A stretch of DNA of 64,000 nt from Tenrec ecaudatus (lineage: Eukaryota; Chordata; Mammalia; Afrosoricida; Tenrecidae). Positions within the stretch are counted from its first letter, which is position 1; each line of letters opens with the position of its first letter. The stretch lies in contig NC_134540.1 of NCBI RefSeq assembly GCF_050624435.1, forward strand, positions 104,809,739 through 104,873,738. The letters run 5' to 3'. A program made the translations under genes and the position numbers. The notes beneath the pieces were generated by a model. That model worked only from the letters and a program-made list of their open reading frames with translations. It was not told where the DNA came from and ran no database searches. Positions 1 to 10,439 of this stretch are shown one piece after another.

Positions 1-360
1 TTTTTTAAAAAATCATTCTGTTGGGGGCTCATACAACTCTTATCACAATCCACACATACATCAATTGTGCAAAGCACTTTTGTACATTCATTGCCCTCAT
101 CATTCTCAAAACATTTACTCTCCACTTAAGCCCCTGGCATCGGCTCCTCATTTTCCCCCTCCCTCCTTGCTCCCCACTCCCTCATGAACCCTAGATAATT
201 TATAAATTATTATTTTGTCATATCTTGCCCTATCCGGCGTCTCCCTTCACCCACTTTTCTGTTGTCCGTACCCCAAGGAGAAGGTCACATGTAGATCCTT
301 GTCATCGGTTCCCCCTTTCTACACTCCCTCCTGGTACCACCCCTCTCAGCAGGTGCCCCT
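1..360 (-). mobile_element. L1-like LINE 3' end, 5'-truncated, cut by window edge
   Basis: Read on the minus strand, this ends in an A-rich tail (the T-run at position 1). Before the tail come a GATTGTGATAAGAGTTGTAT stretch and a G-rich polypurine tract, the usual layout of an L1 3' UTR. The same 3' end recurs at 494-657, 3798-4283, 31378-31605 and, in miniature, at 39307-39350, several with target-site duplications, so it is a retroposed family. Assignment to L1 is from layout, not a database match. Confidence 0.65.
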
Positions 361-372
361 TCTATAGGCTAA

Positions 373-720
373 GAACTCTAGTGGTGTAGGGCTTATGTGT
401 TGGGTTTGTAACTGCAACATTAGCAGTTCAAAACCACTGCCACTCAGCTAGAGAAATATGGGGCTTTCTACTCCACTCAAGAACTGCAGCCTCGGTGGGA
501 GGGGGGAGGGATGAGCAGCAGATATTAAGGGCTCAAGTAGACGGCAAATGTTTGGAGAATGATGATGGCAACAAATGTGCATATGTTCTTGACACGGTGG
601 ATGGATGGATGGATTGTGATAAGAATTGTACGAGCCCCCAATAAAAGGATTTTAAAAAAGAACTGCAGCCTCAGAAACTCACAGGGGCATTTCTACCCTG
701 TCCCTGACTTCTTATCGTGG
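373..720 (+). mobile_element. AfroSINE, split by a later insertion
   Basis: A tRNA-derived AfroSINE head (GTGTTGGG, then CAGTTCAAAACCACTG, then GGGGCTTTCTACTC) runs to 493. Its tail (ACTCACAGGGGCATTTCTACCCTGTC) resumes at about 673. A younger retroposon fills the middle. The host SINE is therefore older than the inserted LINE fragment. Confidence 0.75.
494..657 (+). mobile_element. L1-like 3' end inserted in an AfroSINE
   Basis: The insertion is bounded by a perfect 15-bp target-site duplication, AAGAACTGCAGCCTC, at 479-493 and 658-672. It ends with an A-rich tail after GAGCCCCCAATAAAAGG, the same 3' end as the element at 1-360 in the opposite orientation. It is heavily 5'-truncated at 164 bp. 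A short GGAT repeat lies at 599-613. Confidence 0.8.
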
Positions 721-739
721 ACAACGGTGCACAGTACAA

Positions 740-1560
740 AGTAAGCATAGTAGCATAATGAACCCCATTACACAGCAGCCAGTCTCGCGAACATTCAACA
801 AGAATGCTGTCGTTCTTTTTTTTCATTCTGTCATTCTTATTTCGTTTTAGCCTCACGCTTCCCACCTCTTCACTCAACTGTTATTTAAGGTTCTCTTTTC
901 TTTGAGCTAAAATGTGTACACATTAGAACGCAAGTCTCAGCAGCACACGTTTGACAAGACATACTTATGACAGTTACTCTCATTATGGCTTATCCCCTCA
1001 GAATTCCCCAGTATTCTCTCCAACTCGCCGCCGCCGCCACCACCGCCACCGCCACCAAACCTCAACAGCCATGATTTTATTTTTCCAACTCAGCTTCGCC
1101 AATTCTAGAACTTCGTGGGAGTCCCACACTCCTTCACTCAGAAGACTGTGGGACCCACCCATCGTGTACTGTGCGTCAGTCAGGTTGGGACTTACTCTTT
1201 CAGAAATGCTGACCCACCTGTCCCTCTTGGGTGTACTCTTTGGTGTGGGGGAGCCGGACTTTTCAGACCAGCACAAGCGTCAAAGAGCCAGACGGCCAAG
1301 CCATCAGGAGGTTAGTTGGTAGAAGTTGACACACAAACCCTGGGGTTCAGATGTCTAGTTACAGAACAGAGGGTTGTGTTTGGTGCCAGGGAAGGAAGGA
1401 CAAGGTCTGAGGGGAGCCGGCCAGTGATAAGTTGGGGGCTGTCGGTCCCAGATGGCTGCTCTGTGGCATGCAGAGTCAGTTCAGGTTAGGTTTTAGGGAC
1501 AGCAATAAGGGGGATTGATTTTAAAGACCTCATTAAAGGGTTTGTCTGTAAATTGAGAAT
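740..1560. other. intergenic, no gene seen
   Basis: Apart from a short CCGCCA-type run at about 1028-1056, which gives spurious histidine/arginine-rich frames, no repeat, exon or RNA gene is recognisable. Open frames here have no recognisable protein content. Confidence 0.5.
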
Positions 1561-1625
1561 CTAAAAAAAAATTGCACCCGTAGCACAGTGCCTGGCATTT
1601 GCTGACTGCTTAATAACTGTCCTTC
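1561..1625 (+). repeat. MIR SINE 3' fragment
   Basis: The string CACAGTGCCTGGCATTTG followed by CTGCTTAATAACTGT is the conserved tail of an ancient MIR element. Confidence 0.5.
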
Positions 1626-1632
1626 CTTTAAA

Positions 1633-1785
1633 GCTCTGGTGACACTGTGGGTTAAGCAACAGTCAGCTAATCACAAGGTCAGCAGTTCAAACCCACCAGT
1701 AATTCCAGGGGAGAAAGACGAGACCATCTACTCCCACAAAGAGTTACAGCCTCGGACATAAGGTAGCTATGAATTTAGAGCTACT
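1633..1785 (+). mobile_element. AfroSINE
   Basis: Shows the family order: CTCTGGTGACACTGTGGGTTA, CACAAGGTCAGCAGTTCAAA, GGGGAGAAAGACGAG, then AAAGAGTTACAGCCTCGG. The tail is lost. Confidence 0.85.
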
Positions 1786-1844
1786 ACTTGTTGGTAGGGA
1801 GTCATTTGTATAGGTACTGCCTATACAGTCAGTCCCTGGTTTCA

Positions 1845-1972
1845 ACTAATTGATGCCGGGTGTCAATTCTCACTAGATTATGGGAGAAGGCAGCCTATCT
1901 TTCTCGGAGCAGCTGATAGGCTCGAACTGCTGACCTTGTGTAGCAGCCCAATGCTTAGCCCACTGTGTCACC
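1845..1972 (-). mobile_element. AfroSINE, reverse orientation
   Basis: Reverse-strand landmarks are clear: GGCTCGAACTGCTGACCTTG and TAGCCCACTGTGTCACCAG. It lies tail-to-tail with the SINE at 1633-1785. Confidence 0.8.
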
Positions 1973-2037
1973 AGAACTTGACCAGCTCCTTAGATCCTTT
2001 GCTCTCTTTAAATAAATAACACCCCCCACCCCAAGCC

Positions 2038-2145
2038 TGCAGTCCACCCAGCCGATTCCAACTCATGGCTCCTAGTGGCCTCGACAGGGTTTCTAAGACG
2101 GTCATCTCTACAGGGGCAGACGGCCCCACCTGCCTCCCGTGGAGT
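2038..2145 (-). mobile_element. AfroSINE tail fragment
   Basis: Reverse complement of the SINE tail: AGCCGATTCCAACTCATGGC followed by a diverged CAGGGTTTCTAAGACGGTCA block and TCCCGTGGAGTGG. Confidence 0.6.
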
Positions 2146-2689
2146 GGTTTTCTCTAGGGTAAGCTCTATTTGGAGGCAGGTGGCAACCTTAGCAACAGAA
2201 CTTTATGGGCACCAAAATGCCCATCTGGCCCCAGAGGTGGTCTTTACCAAGTTGGCATGGTGCCTGACATCCCCAGCAGGAAGGATACCTGCTAACATGG
2301 AAACAAGTTACCTGGGAGGAGTGACACACAGTACAGCATGTGTACAGTGACTGCCTGGCACCTGGCAGTGAGCCCTGGGAAGGTGGTGTGGGACATGCAT
2401 GTTTGGGAAAGGCAGGGAGAGTATTTGAAGCTGGAGAGCTTGTCCGGGCAAAAGAAGGGAAGGCCTGGCCTAGCAGAGGGGCAGGGGCTGTTTAGAGTGG
2501 GCCTTCCACTCCTGGGTCAGTGCGAAATGTCCTCACTCGCCGTCAGAATTCCTGTGTGGATACTTGCTCATGTGTCCTACTCACGCCAGTGACGTTTTCT
2601 GAGGCTCTGCCCCGTCTTCTTCTTCACGTCTTTCTCCCCACAGTGCCTCTACTCCCTTGTCTCCACTTCTTGATTCTTTGGCGCAAAGA
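2146..2689. other. intergenic, no gene seen
   Basis: No gene or recognisable repeat. The open frames present are chance frames without recognisable protein content. Confidence 0.4.
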
Positions 2690-2865
2690 CAATGGTTAAG
2701 CACTTGGCTGCGGACTGAGGGGTTGGAGGTAAAGCCACCCAGGGGCTGGCTCGGTGGAGAAAGATGTACGGCTCTGCCCCCCAATGACAGCTGAGGAAAC
2801 CTTGTGGAGGGCTTCTACTCCATCACCTGGGGTCGCTGTGGGTCGAAAAGAATGATCTCTATGGG
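2690..2865 (+). mobile_element. AfroSINE
   Basis: ATGGTTAAGCACTTGGCTGC, GGTGGAGAAAGATGTACGGC and CACCTGGGGTCGCTGTGGGT follow the family order from head to tail. Confidence 0.75.
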
Positions 2866-3004
2866 ACCAGTTGATGACAACTGGAAAGGCCAGCAGGAAC
2901 CTCAGTGGGCTGTGCATTTATTATATTGATGAGGGTGTTGATTGTGCTCTGAGCAGCCACTCAGAAAACGAGGGTGAGAATAGTTTTATAACTTGAAGAA
3001 GGTA

Positions 3005-3118
3005 CCGTATACAATCGAGTATAAGCCGACCTGAATATTAGCCGAGACAACTAATTGTACCACAAAAATTGCATTAAAAATGTGCTGGAAAACTCGGCTT
3101 ATACTCAAGTACATACGG
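3005..3118. mobile_element. pogo-like MITE (114 bp) with TA target duplication
   Basis: Terminal inverted repeats face each other. The left begins CCGTATACAATCGAGTATAA and the right, read in reverse, begins CCGTATGTACTTGAGTATAA. TA dinucleotides flank both ends (3003-3004 and 3119-3120). The termini and subterminal AGCCGA blocks match the larger element at 31785-32776, so this is an internally deleted non-autonomous relative. TA target choice fits the Tc1/mariner/pogo superfamily. Confidence 0.8.
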
Positions 3119-3120
3119 TA

Positions 3121-3547
3121 ATCATTGTCACCGAATTGCACCAAGAGAAGCTGTTGAATTTGCATATTTTAATGTGAATATTCTCAACAACAAACAAAAA
3201 GATATGATTTTGTTTAAAAAGAAGGAAGTAGCTCACCCTGGGTAAATATTCTTTGGGAATCCCTGCAGCGGAGAAAGCAGTGTTTGTGAAAAGCCCCCTG
3301 ATGGAAGAAGACCTTTCCGAACGATGGCTGAAAATATCCCAAGCCTGTAGTGTGTACAGAAGGTTTCAGGGAGAAGCTTCTTTCTGGAGCTGTGAGTTAT
3401 CTGGAGGAACAAGGGGGCAGCTCCCTGCAAACCTTAGGGCTGTCTGTCATGAACAGGCTTTGCAGTTGCTCTCATTGCTCACCTGAAGGGGACCGCACCC
3501 ACATTCTTGGTCTGGTCTTTTAAATTTGATTGAACATAAGCGAACTA
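3121..3547. other. intergenic, nothing recognised
   Basis: No exon, RNA gene or repeat recognised. Confidence 0.4.
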
Positions 3548-3735
3548 GTAACCCTGTGGAGCCCAGGTCTCACAGCCCTGAGCTGCTGACCACCAGCTCA
3601 ACAGTTCGAACTCACTGCTTCTTCATGGGAGAACGTGAAGGCTGTCTGCTCCCAGAAAGATTTAAAGTATTGAAACTCCACCGGAGCAGTTCAACCATGT
3701 CGTATAGGGTCGCTAACAGTTGGAATAGACCTAAT
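3548..3735 (+). mobile_element. AfroSINE
   Basis: ACCCTGTGGAGCCCAGGTCT at the head, TCAACAGTTCGAACTCACTG in the body, and GTCGTATAGGGTCGCTAACA near the tail. Nearly full length but diverged. Confidence 0.75.
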
Positions 3736-3797
3736 GGAATAAGTTTGGTTTTTCAGTAACTCTGTGTTGCACGTTTCAGAAACATGTACGAGTACTT

Positions 3798-4283
3798 TTT
3801 TTAAAATAAATCATTTTATTGGGGCTCATACAACTCTTATCACAATCCATACATACATCAATTGAGTAAAGCATCCTTATACATTCATTGCTCTCGTCAT
3901 TCTCAAAATTCACCTTCCACTTGGGTTCCTGGAATCAGCTCATTTTCCTTTTTTTCCCTTCCCCTCCCTCCCTGCTCCCCCTTCCCCCATGAACCCTTAA
4001 TAGTTTATAAATTATTATTTTATCTTATCTTACACTGCCCAGCACCTCCCCTCACCCACCTTCCCATTGCCCACCCCCCAGAGAGGAGGGTACACGTAGA
4101 TCCCCGAGATCGGTTCTCCCTTTCTACACCCCCTTCCCTACCCGTATCGCCACTCTCACCGCTGGTCCTGAGGGGTTCATCCGTCCTAGATTCCCTGTGT
4201 TTCCAGATCCCAACTGCACCGCTGTGCATCCTCTGGTCTAACCAGGTTTGCAAGGTGGAATTGGGGTCATGATATTTGGGGGG
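3798..4283 (-). mobile_element. L1-like LINE 3' end with target-site duplication
   Basis: A 486-bp insertion in reverse orientation, with its A-tail seen as the T-run at the left. It is flanked by ACGAGTACTT at 3788-3797 and 4284-4293. The body shares the polypurine tract and GATTGTGATAAGAGTTGTAT end with the element at 1-360. No reading frame of a LINE protein remains. Confidence 0.8.
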
Positions 4284-4293
4284 ACGAGTACTT

Positions 4294-5308
4294 AATTTAT
4301 ACTTACAGTTCCGCATACTTTAGCAGAGCTAAGACATTCAAATGTTGTATCAACTAGGAAGCTTTGGGTGAGGCACAGTGGTTCTTGGAAGAATAAAGAT
4401 GTTCGAAACCGCTATTGTGAGATGCCGGCTCCACTAGCAGTTACAATGAGAAAAGACGGCTCGGCCCATCGGCAGCAATGTGATGCGTGTTGGGGAAATA
4501 GCTCACAACGAGGGGAACAAGCTTTGAACGGACTGCTGAGGTACAGCAGGTGGTCAGTACTTGGTAGAAGTCATTTATATAAAAATCTGAATCATATATT
4601 CATTTTAAAAGAATGTCTCAACTCCTTAACTGGCCAGGAGGATGAAATGCTAAAATCACCACCTGCCGCAGGCAACCAGAAGCGTGGAGGGTCTGCCTGG
4701 TGGTGAAATGGGAGGGTGTTTGTGTGTTTTGGGGCCTGGAAAGAGGAAGGCTCGAAGACACAGACAATTTTGGGGAGTGTCCTCTATCGGCTGGGAGTCA
4801 TGGGAATTTGCCTGCCTAGCTTGTTTTGTCTGTGTTTTCGTTTGACTCGACATTGATCCTGGGTGAGATTTAAATGTCTTTCTTAGTTGGAAGGTGTTTT
4901 AAGGAACTTTTAATGAAGCCGAGTCAGGTTAGGGAACTATCATGGAGATTCTTCTCGACATCAGGGCGAGGAAGATACCACAGGACATGGGCAACTGCGT
5001 AAGATTCTAGTGCGATGAATGCAAAAGAGGAAATTGAAATGTTTTTAGAGCAGCGGGGCAGTTCTTGGTGGGAGACGGCTGGCTGGAAAGCTCCAGTCAT
5101 TCCCAACTGTGCCTCAGCCCTGTGCAGGCTGGCTGAGAGGTCAGAGGCTCAGGCACACATCTGTAAAACATTCTTGCTTACCGCTCTGCGAGCTCTGGTC
5201 CAGTGACCATCACGGATGCACAGTGCACCCGTGGCAGGAGGTCATGGGACCCCTTAAGAATCTTGTGTAACTTATGGACATTCTCCCCAGAAACCCACAA
5301 ACACCCCT

Positions 5309-5309
<1 letters not shown>
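4294..5309. other. intergenic, nothing recognised
   Basis: A possible very diverged SINE lies around 4360-4460 (AGGCACAGTGGTTCT, GTTCGAAACCGC), but it is too weak to call. No gene seen. Confidence 0.35.

Positions 5310-5348
<39 letters not shown>
5310..5348. repeat. (CA)n microsatellite
   Basis: About 19 uninterrupted CA units. Confidence 0.95.
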
Positions 5349-5350
<2 letters not shown>

Positions 5351-6996
5351 ATCATTTTGCTCATAATTTCAAGTCCACTTATGGACCTCAGGACGACAAC
5401 GCCTATGTTTGATCAGTCAGAGAGATAAAAAGGGAGCTGATGAAGAAGTAAAAGCAAAGTCAATACAGACACATTTACACTCAAAGACAGCTAGAATCAT
5501 AGGTGCTGAGGATTTTCAAAGATTGTTTCTACAAAGCTCTGTCTGGCTTTGTTGGGAAAGGGGTCCAAGGTTGTGGAAACCAAGCAGAAAACATGCAGGC
5601 CAGGTACAGATACAAACCATCCAGCAAGATGCAGCGGTTGAATGGATGGCTTAGCGCCCTGTTGTTTACTTTGCTCCGTCTTAATGTGAAGTTGGTCAGG
5701 ATGAGGATTGGTTCAATAGCAACACCATTTGAATTCCCGGGTCCTTCCTTTCCAAGTGCTTTACAAAGACCGCTCCCTGGGACTTCCTCCATTGGCGTGG
5801 CCGAATGGGAAGGCAGGATACAGTATGTTGCTGGCCTGGACCTCTGTTGACAGGGATTGCTTGGACCCTTTCTGCACTCTGAGGACTCTGCTACTCAGCT
5901 TATCCTCAGTTGTTCTGATGGACTCGATATAAGTTTCTCAGATAAGCCTATAGGCACCCTCCAGGCACCTATATTGTTGAAACGCCAAGTGTTCACAAGA
6001 CTATCAGGACTAGCCACCTTATCACTTACTCCTGAAACATATGGGATGAAGTGTCAGTCTTACCTTGCAAGACGTCTGACTTCTGCTAGTTTCATCTCAG
6101 GTCTCACATCATGTGGATGTTCTGTGTCTTTGAAAAACATAGCCTGGAGGGGAAACTTCCCAGTGTCACGCTCCAGGGAGTTAATATGCATTTAAACAGT
6201 TTTAGAACAGATTATTTACCAACTGGAACAGAATGCCTTGGCACAGGGATGCTTTTGAGAGCGCTGTCTATTGCATTGGTGAATTCCATATTTCAAAATA
6301 ATTTCTACATTCCTATTGTTGTTGTAGGTTCTCTCCGGCTCATCCCTCTACTGGTGAAATGGGAGAAACGAAAAATAGGTGAGATTATGTTGCCCTCTGG
6401 TGTCTGCCAACCCAAAGGAAAGAGCTAGAACTCAGGAAGGAGATGGGTAATGTGAAGGTAGGAGAAGAAAGAGACCAAGACAAAGATGCAGGGATGGACA
6501 GGTAGGAAGTGAAGAGGGAGGGAGGCGCATATGACAGGCTGTACCCATTGAATTCTCTCCTGGGCTTTTACAAAGGCAGGATTCCATTCCAATCACCTCT
6601 TCCCTGGCTAAGGAAGAGAGTGATCCCAAGGTGATTTGCCTGATAAAGCAGGAGCCTTTATGATCTGTAATGAAAGTGAGTAGATTCATTGAGGGATGAA
6701 AGCTGGTCTTTCTCTTTGGGGGAACCAATGAGGAGCAGAGCTGAGTGATAGCCAACCATCTTTCCATCCCGCGGGGTATTCCTTGGGGCTAGAAGAAGAG
6801 GAAGATTCCATACTCTTGAGGATAGGTTGTTCAAGGATAACACAGGAGAAATTACACGAATCTGGCTTTCAAGATATGACCCACTCATTTCATTGCTTGT
6901 CTACCCCTGGGAGGACGCCCGAGCTTGTAACACAGGTCATTGCTAACTTTGGCCCTGGGGACTCTTTTAAGAACCTCCTGACGACTAGAAATGCAG
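5349..6996. other. intergenic, nothing recognised
   Basis: Mostly unique sequence of balanced composition. Several chance frames of 80-115 codons overlap on both strands, and none has recognisable protein content. Confidence 0.4.

Positions 6997-7024
<28 letters not shown>
6997..7024. repeat. (CA)n microsatellite
   Basis: About 14 CA units. Confidence 0.9.
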
Positions 7025-7028
<4 letters not shown>

Positions 7029-7221
7029 TCTCACAAGCATCTCTGAAGCTCTTACAGCCGCACACTCACAGTTTAAAACCCACCATTCCCCCTTGACATG
7101 GGGCCTAGAATTTCCATTCCCTTCAGGGATCTCAACTCCTGCCCAACACTTGGCAGGGATGGGCCATGGGGAAGTGGAGTGGTGCTGATAGCACCACTGG
7201 TCCTTGACGCTCTCCTCCCCG

Positions 7222-7440
7222 CACCTTTAAATTTTATTGAGCTATAATTAACACACCCTACAACTCAATAGTTCAATCATATCAAGAAAGGTTGCGCAAT
7301 CATTGTCACAATGAACCCTGGACCCGGTTTTTTCCCTTCCTGTGCCCTGTTGAGGTTGACACCCCCTTCCCCCACCTCCTCTTCCCCGCCCCCAGGCAAT
7401 CAGCAATCCACTTACCATGGAAGTCCTGTCCCTCTCTTTA
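7222..7440 (-). repeat. ancient L1 (L1M-type) 3' fragment
   Basis: TTTTATTGAGCTATAATTAA, then CAACTCAATAGTTCAATCAT and a pyrimidine-rich stretch, as in the reverse complement of old mammalian L1 3' ends. Much more diverged than the L1-like insertions elsewhere in the window. Confidence 0.55.
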
Positions 7441-9479
7441 CTCCAGCTCTCCCCCCCCTCCCCGTGTCCCTTATCGCCAAGCTCTGCCATGCTTGCCAGG
7501 CCACGTGGAACAGAGCTGTGGTTGACTCACCCACTCGGACAATCTTGAATTGTTTTTGCATGTGTCTGTTCTTGATGCCTGACGCAGGAGCAGAAGTGCT
7601 TTCTTTATGTTGGTACAAGTTGTAGAGACTCGGTGTGAAATTTTGCTGATAATTTTTCCTTATAGAAATGAGCCAGGGACAACTCTTCAAGGAAACCTCC
7701 GGCAGCTGAGAACACAAATGTAGGCAAAGTTTGGGCAAAGGCACGGGAAGCGGAGCAGCCCATCCCTGGTCAAGACTAGGGGAGAACAAGGGCCCATGGG
7801 AGGGAATTCCGTGGGCCACAGCCCTGTAAGGAACGGGGAGAGGGCCAAGGGTGCCAGGAAGAAGTCAGGAAATGAGACTGAGAAGGGCGTTGAAACTGGG
7901 AGGAAGAGGCCCCAGCAGTTAAAGTTTCTCTTGTAGATTTCACTTGGGTCCCTCAAGTCCTAGTTCAAAAGCCAGGAAAGCTGGGCCTTGGAATGCATTC
8001 CCCAGGTGGGCAGAATTCTGGACCGAAAGGGGGCTGGGAGTGGGGGCTGTCGCTCTTAGCCCACAGCAAATATTTATGAATGAATAACACATTGCGACCG
8101 ATGTTCTTCTTTGTTTTCAAGGAGAGAGCATTTCTCAGGATGGTCAGTGAGAAAGGAAAGGGGGACAAACCAATGACCTGTTTGGCTCTCTCTTGACCCT
8201 CTGACCAAGCAGGCAATACCATGCAGACAGCGCCAGAGGTGCAAACATGATTAAAGGCTAGGAGAGGGAACAGACGTTTGAAGGGAGAATGCCCATCGAA
8301 GACTTTTCAAAGAGAAGGAACTCCTGGATTTGTAAATTATTTTAATTGTGTTAATCACGATGCAGTCGGAACAAGTAGGCATAATAATGGCAGCTTCCCA
8401 CAAACTCTTCATTGTAGAAGCGAAGGAGATGGGGATCTGGGAATCCCACTGGGTTTCCTGCTGCTACCACCCCAGCCCCACCCCCAGTCTCCTCCCGGTG
8501 AAACCAGCTTAGCTCCATGAATATGAATACTTGGCAGTTACCTGAAAGAGAGAGAGAGAGAACCACTCATTTTTCCCATCTGGACTTCCGGTCTTTGTAA
8601 GCCCACAGATCTCCACCTCCTACCCCGTGTTTGCTTTGAAGTTTCCCTCCGCTTCCACACTGGCTTTGCCTGTAGGCTTCGTGCTCTTTGCTAGAAAAGA
8701 CTTTGGTGAGATGCGTTGTCTTCAGAGTAGGTTATTCCTTAAGAAATCGGTTCATTTAGCTTTATTTTATTTGTCAAAATATGAGACACACTGGTAGAGA
8801 TCAATCATTTTGCTAACTCTTTTCTCCCCCCCCCTTTCTTTCTTTGTAAGTCAAAGCTATTTTGTATTACCGGAGCAACAACATAATTTACAAAATGAAA
8901 GAAAGGGGCAATCTATTATAATGGTGAGGAGGCAATAAAAAATATTTACGTGCGTCCGACTGATGTTGAATTTTGGACAGCGCTCACTTATATAAACTGA
9001 AAAGCGGAGAGAAATGAAAGATAAGAAAGCCAGCCCTCTTGGGGGTTCCATTTCTGAGTGCACATCTTCTTAGGGGGGAAAATGCCCTTTTTGTTTCCGT
9101 TTTTGCATTTTGACAACGAAGTGGTGCACCCTAATGTCCTCGGAACTGGGGCTGGGAGGGAGGGTGGCGATGGGCAGTGGGGACATTTGGGGGCGCAGAT
9201 CAGCCCACATAAGGAAATACGGTGGGTTTCCTGGAGCAGGGTTCCGGGTGGAGGTGGGTTGTAGGATTTAAATTCCTCTTAGGCCTCATTTTTTCCTCTC
9301 CCCTTTATCTTCTTCCTTCCTCTCAAAATATTACTGGTTTTGTGAAGATACATATATATATAAAATGAAAAACCCAGTAGCTGATGGATCACACATGCCT
9401 TCCCACATTACAGAAGCCTGAGCCAGGGTCAGGCGAGCAGACCCTTCAAAGGCCGGTGGGGTCACATTGTACACCTGCC
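7441..9479. other. intergenic, mostly unique
   Basis: No gene seen. A (GA)n run lies at 8548-8562 and a short AT-repeat near 9352. Chance frames on the minus strand (7412-7819, 7687-7956) contain no recognisable domain. Confidence 0.4.
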
Positions 9480-9960
9480 TGGCCCTGGCTGATGAGTCAG
9501 TAGCAGAGCCTTGTGCAGTAATATTTGTACGGCAAATGCAATGTTTGCCCAGTCAAGCTCTCCAGATGTTTCAGCAGTCGGAGTAAGCCAGTTCACCACC
9601 AATGGTAACAGGGTTCCCTCGCTGCCATTACCACAAATAGCATCTGATTTCAGCAAAATGGTGGCACACTGCAGGAGGTCCCACAATGCAGATTTTAATC
9701 AGAAAATTTAATTTTATATACAATTCACAGTCTGTGCGCCGTGAGAAATGTTTCGCACGGCGTGAACTTTCAGGAAGACAGCTCGGAGCAAAAGGAGTTT
9801 CAATTTATGTAGCGCCTTTCTCAGCAAACAGTGCCGGGAACGCACTTCCTGGTAAGGGAAGCCTCGCCTTTCTTGGGAAGCTACAGCAGAAGTTGTTCTT
9901 CAAGTGACCCAGGAAATTTATTCGGAGCAATGAAGAGAATCCATTTGTAATGCAGACATT
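9480..9960. promoter_or_regulatory. candidate conserved non-coding element
   Basis: Repeat-free, and not coding in any frame. Homeodomain-type ATTA/TAAT and TTTAATCAGAAAATTTAATT clusters sit beside a hairpin (CGCCGTG at 9737-9743, CACGGCG at 9756-9762). The call rests on composition and on the expected neighbourhood of ZIC5/ZIC2. Conservation was not tested. Confidence 0.3.
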
Positions 9961-10094
9961 CAATGAGCCACCATTTCATTGTTGCCTCTCCCTGAAAGAA
10001 CACAGAGTAAAAAGAAAGCCAAAGAACACAGGGTGCCCGAGCCCCCTTGGACAGGCTTCCAGTTAGTCACGCCAAACAACACTGCGAGTCAAGG

Positions 10095-10262
10095 AGCCCT
10101 GGACGCAGTGGTTAAGCACTGGGCAGCATGCTGAGAGGTCACCGGTTCAAACCTAAGGGGAGGCAGCCACCCAGCTTTCCTTAAGAACCCGCATGGGCAG
10201 TTCCACTCAGTCCTGCAGGATTGCCACGCGTCGGAACCCACTGGAGGCAGTGGGCTGGATTT
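10095..10262 (+). mobile_element. AfroSINE
   Basis: Clear head, GGAGCCCTGGACGCAGTGGT followed by TAAGCACTGGGC. The tail GGAACCCACTGGAGGCAGTG is also present. Confidence 0.85.
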
Positions 10263-10439
10263 GGCTGGGAAGGTGTGTAAGGCAGCTCTCCACCCGAAGG
10301 GATTTTGTTGTCCTCCCTGACCACGGTGAAGACTACAGTGGGCGTGTTGACTGTCTCTGGCAGGCCGGGCACTGGGTTTGGAGTTGCTGAAACAAAGGGT
10401 TGGCCCAGGAAGAACAGTCTGGGGTAGGGTTTGCCTTGG

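Noticed and set aside
951-1322. Open frames around the CCGCCA-type run at 1028-1056
   Set aside because: The frames are driven by a short simple repeat, start at TTG, and are open on both strands with no recognisable protein content.
3862-4272. 136-codon plus-strand frame
   Set aside because: It is the reverse strand of an L1-like 3' UTR, a pyrimidine-rich tract that happens to be open.
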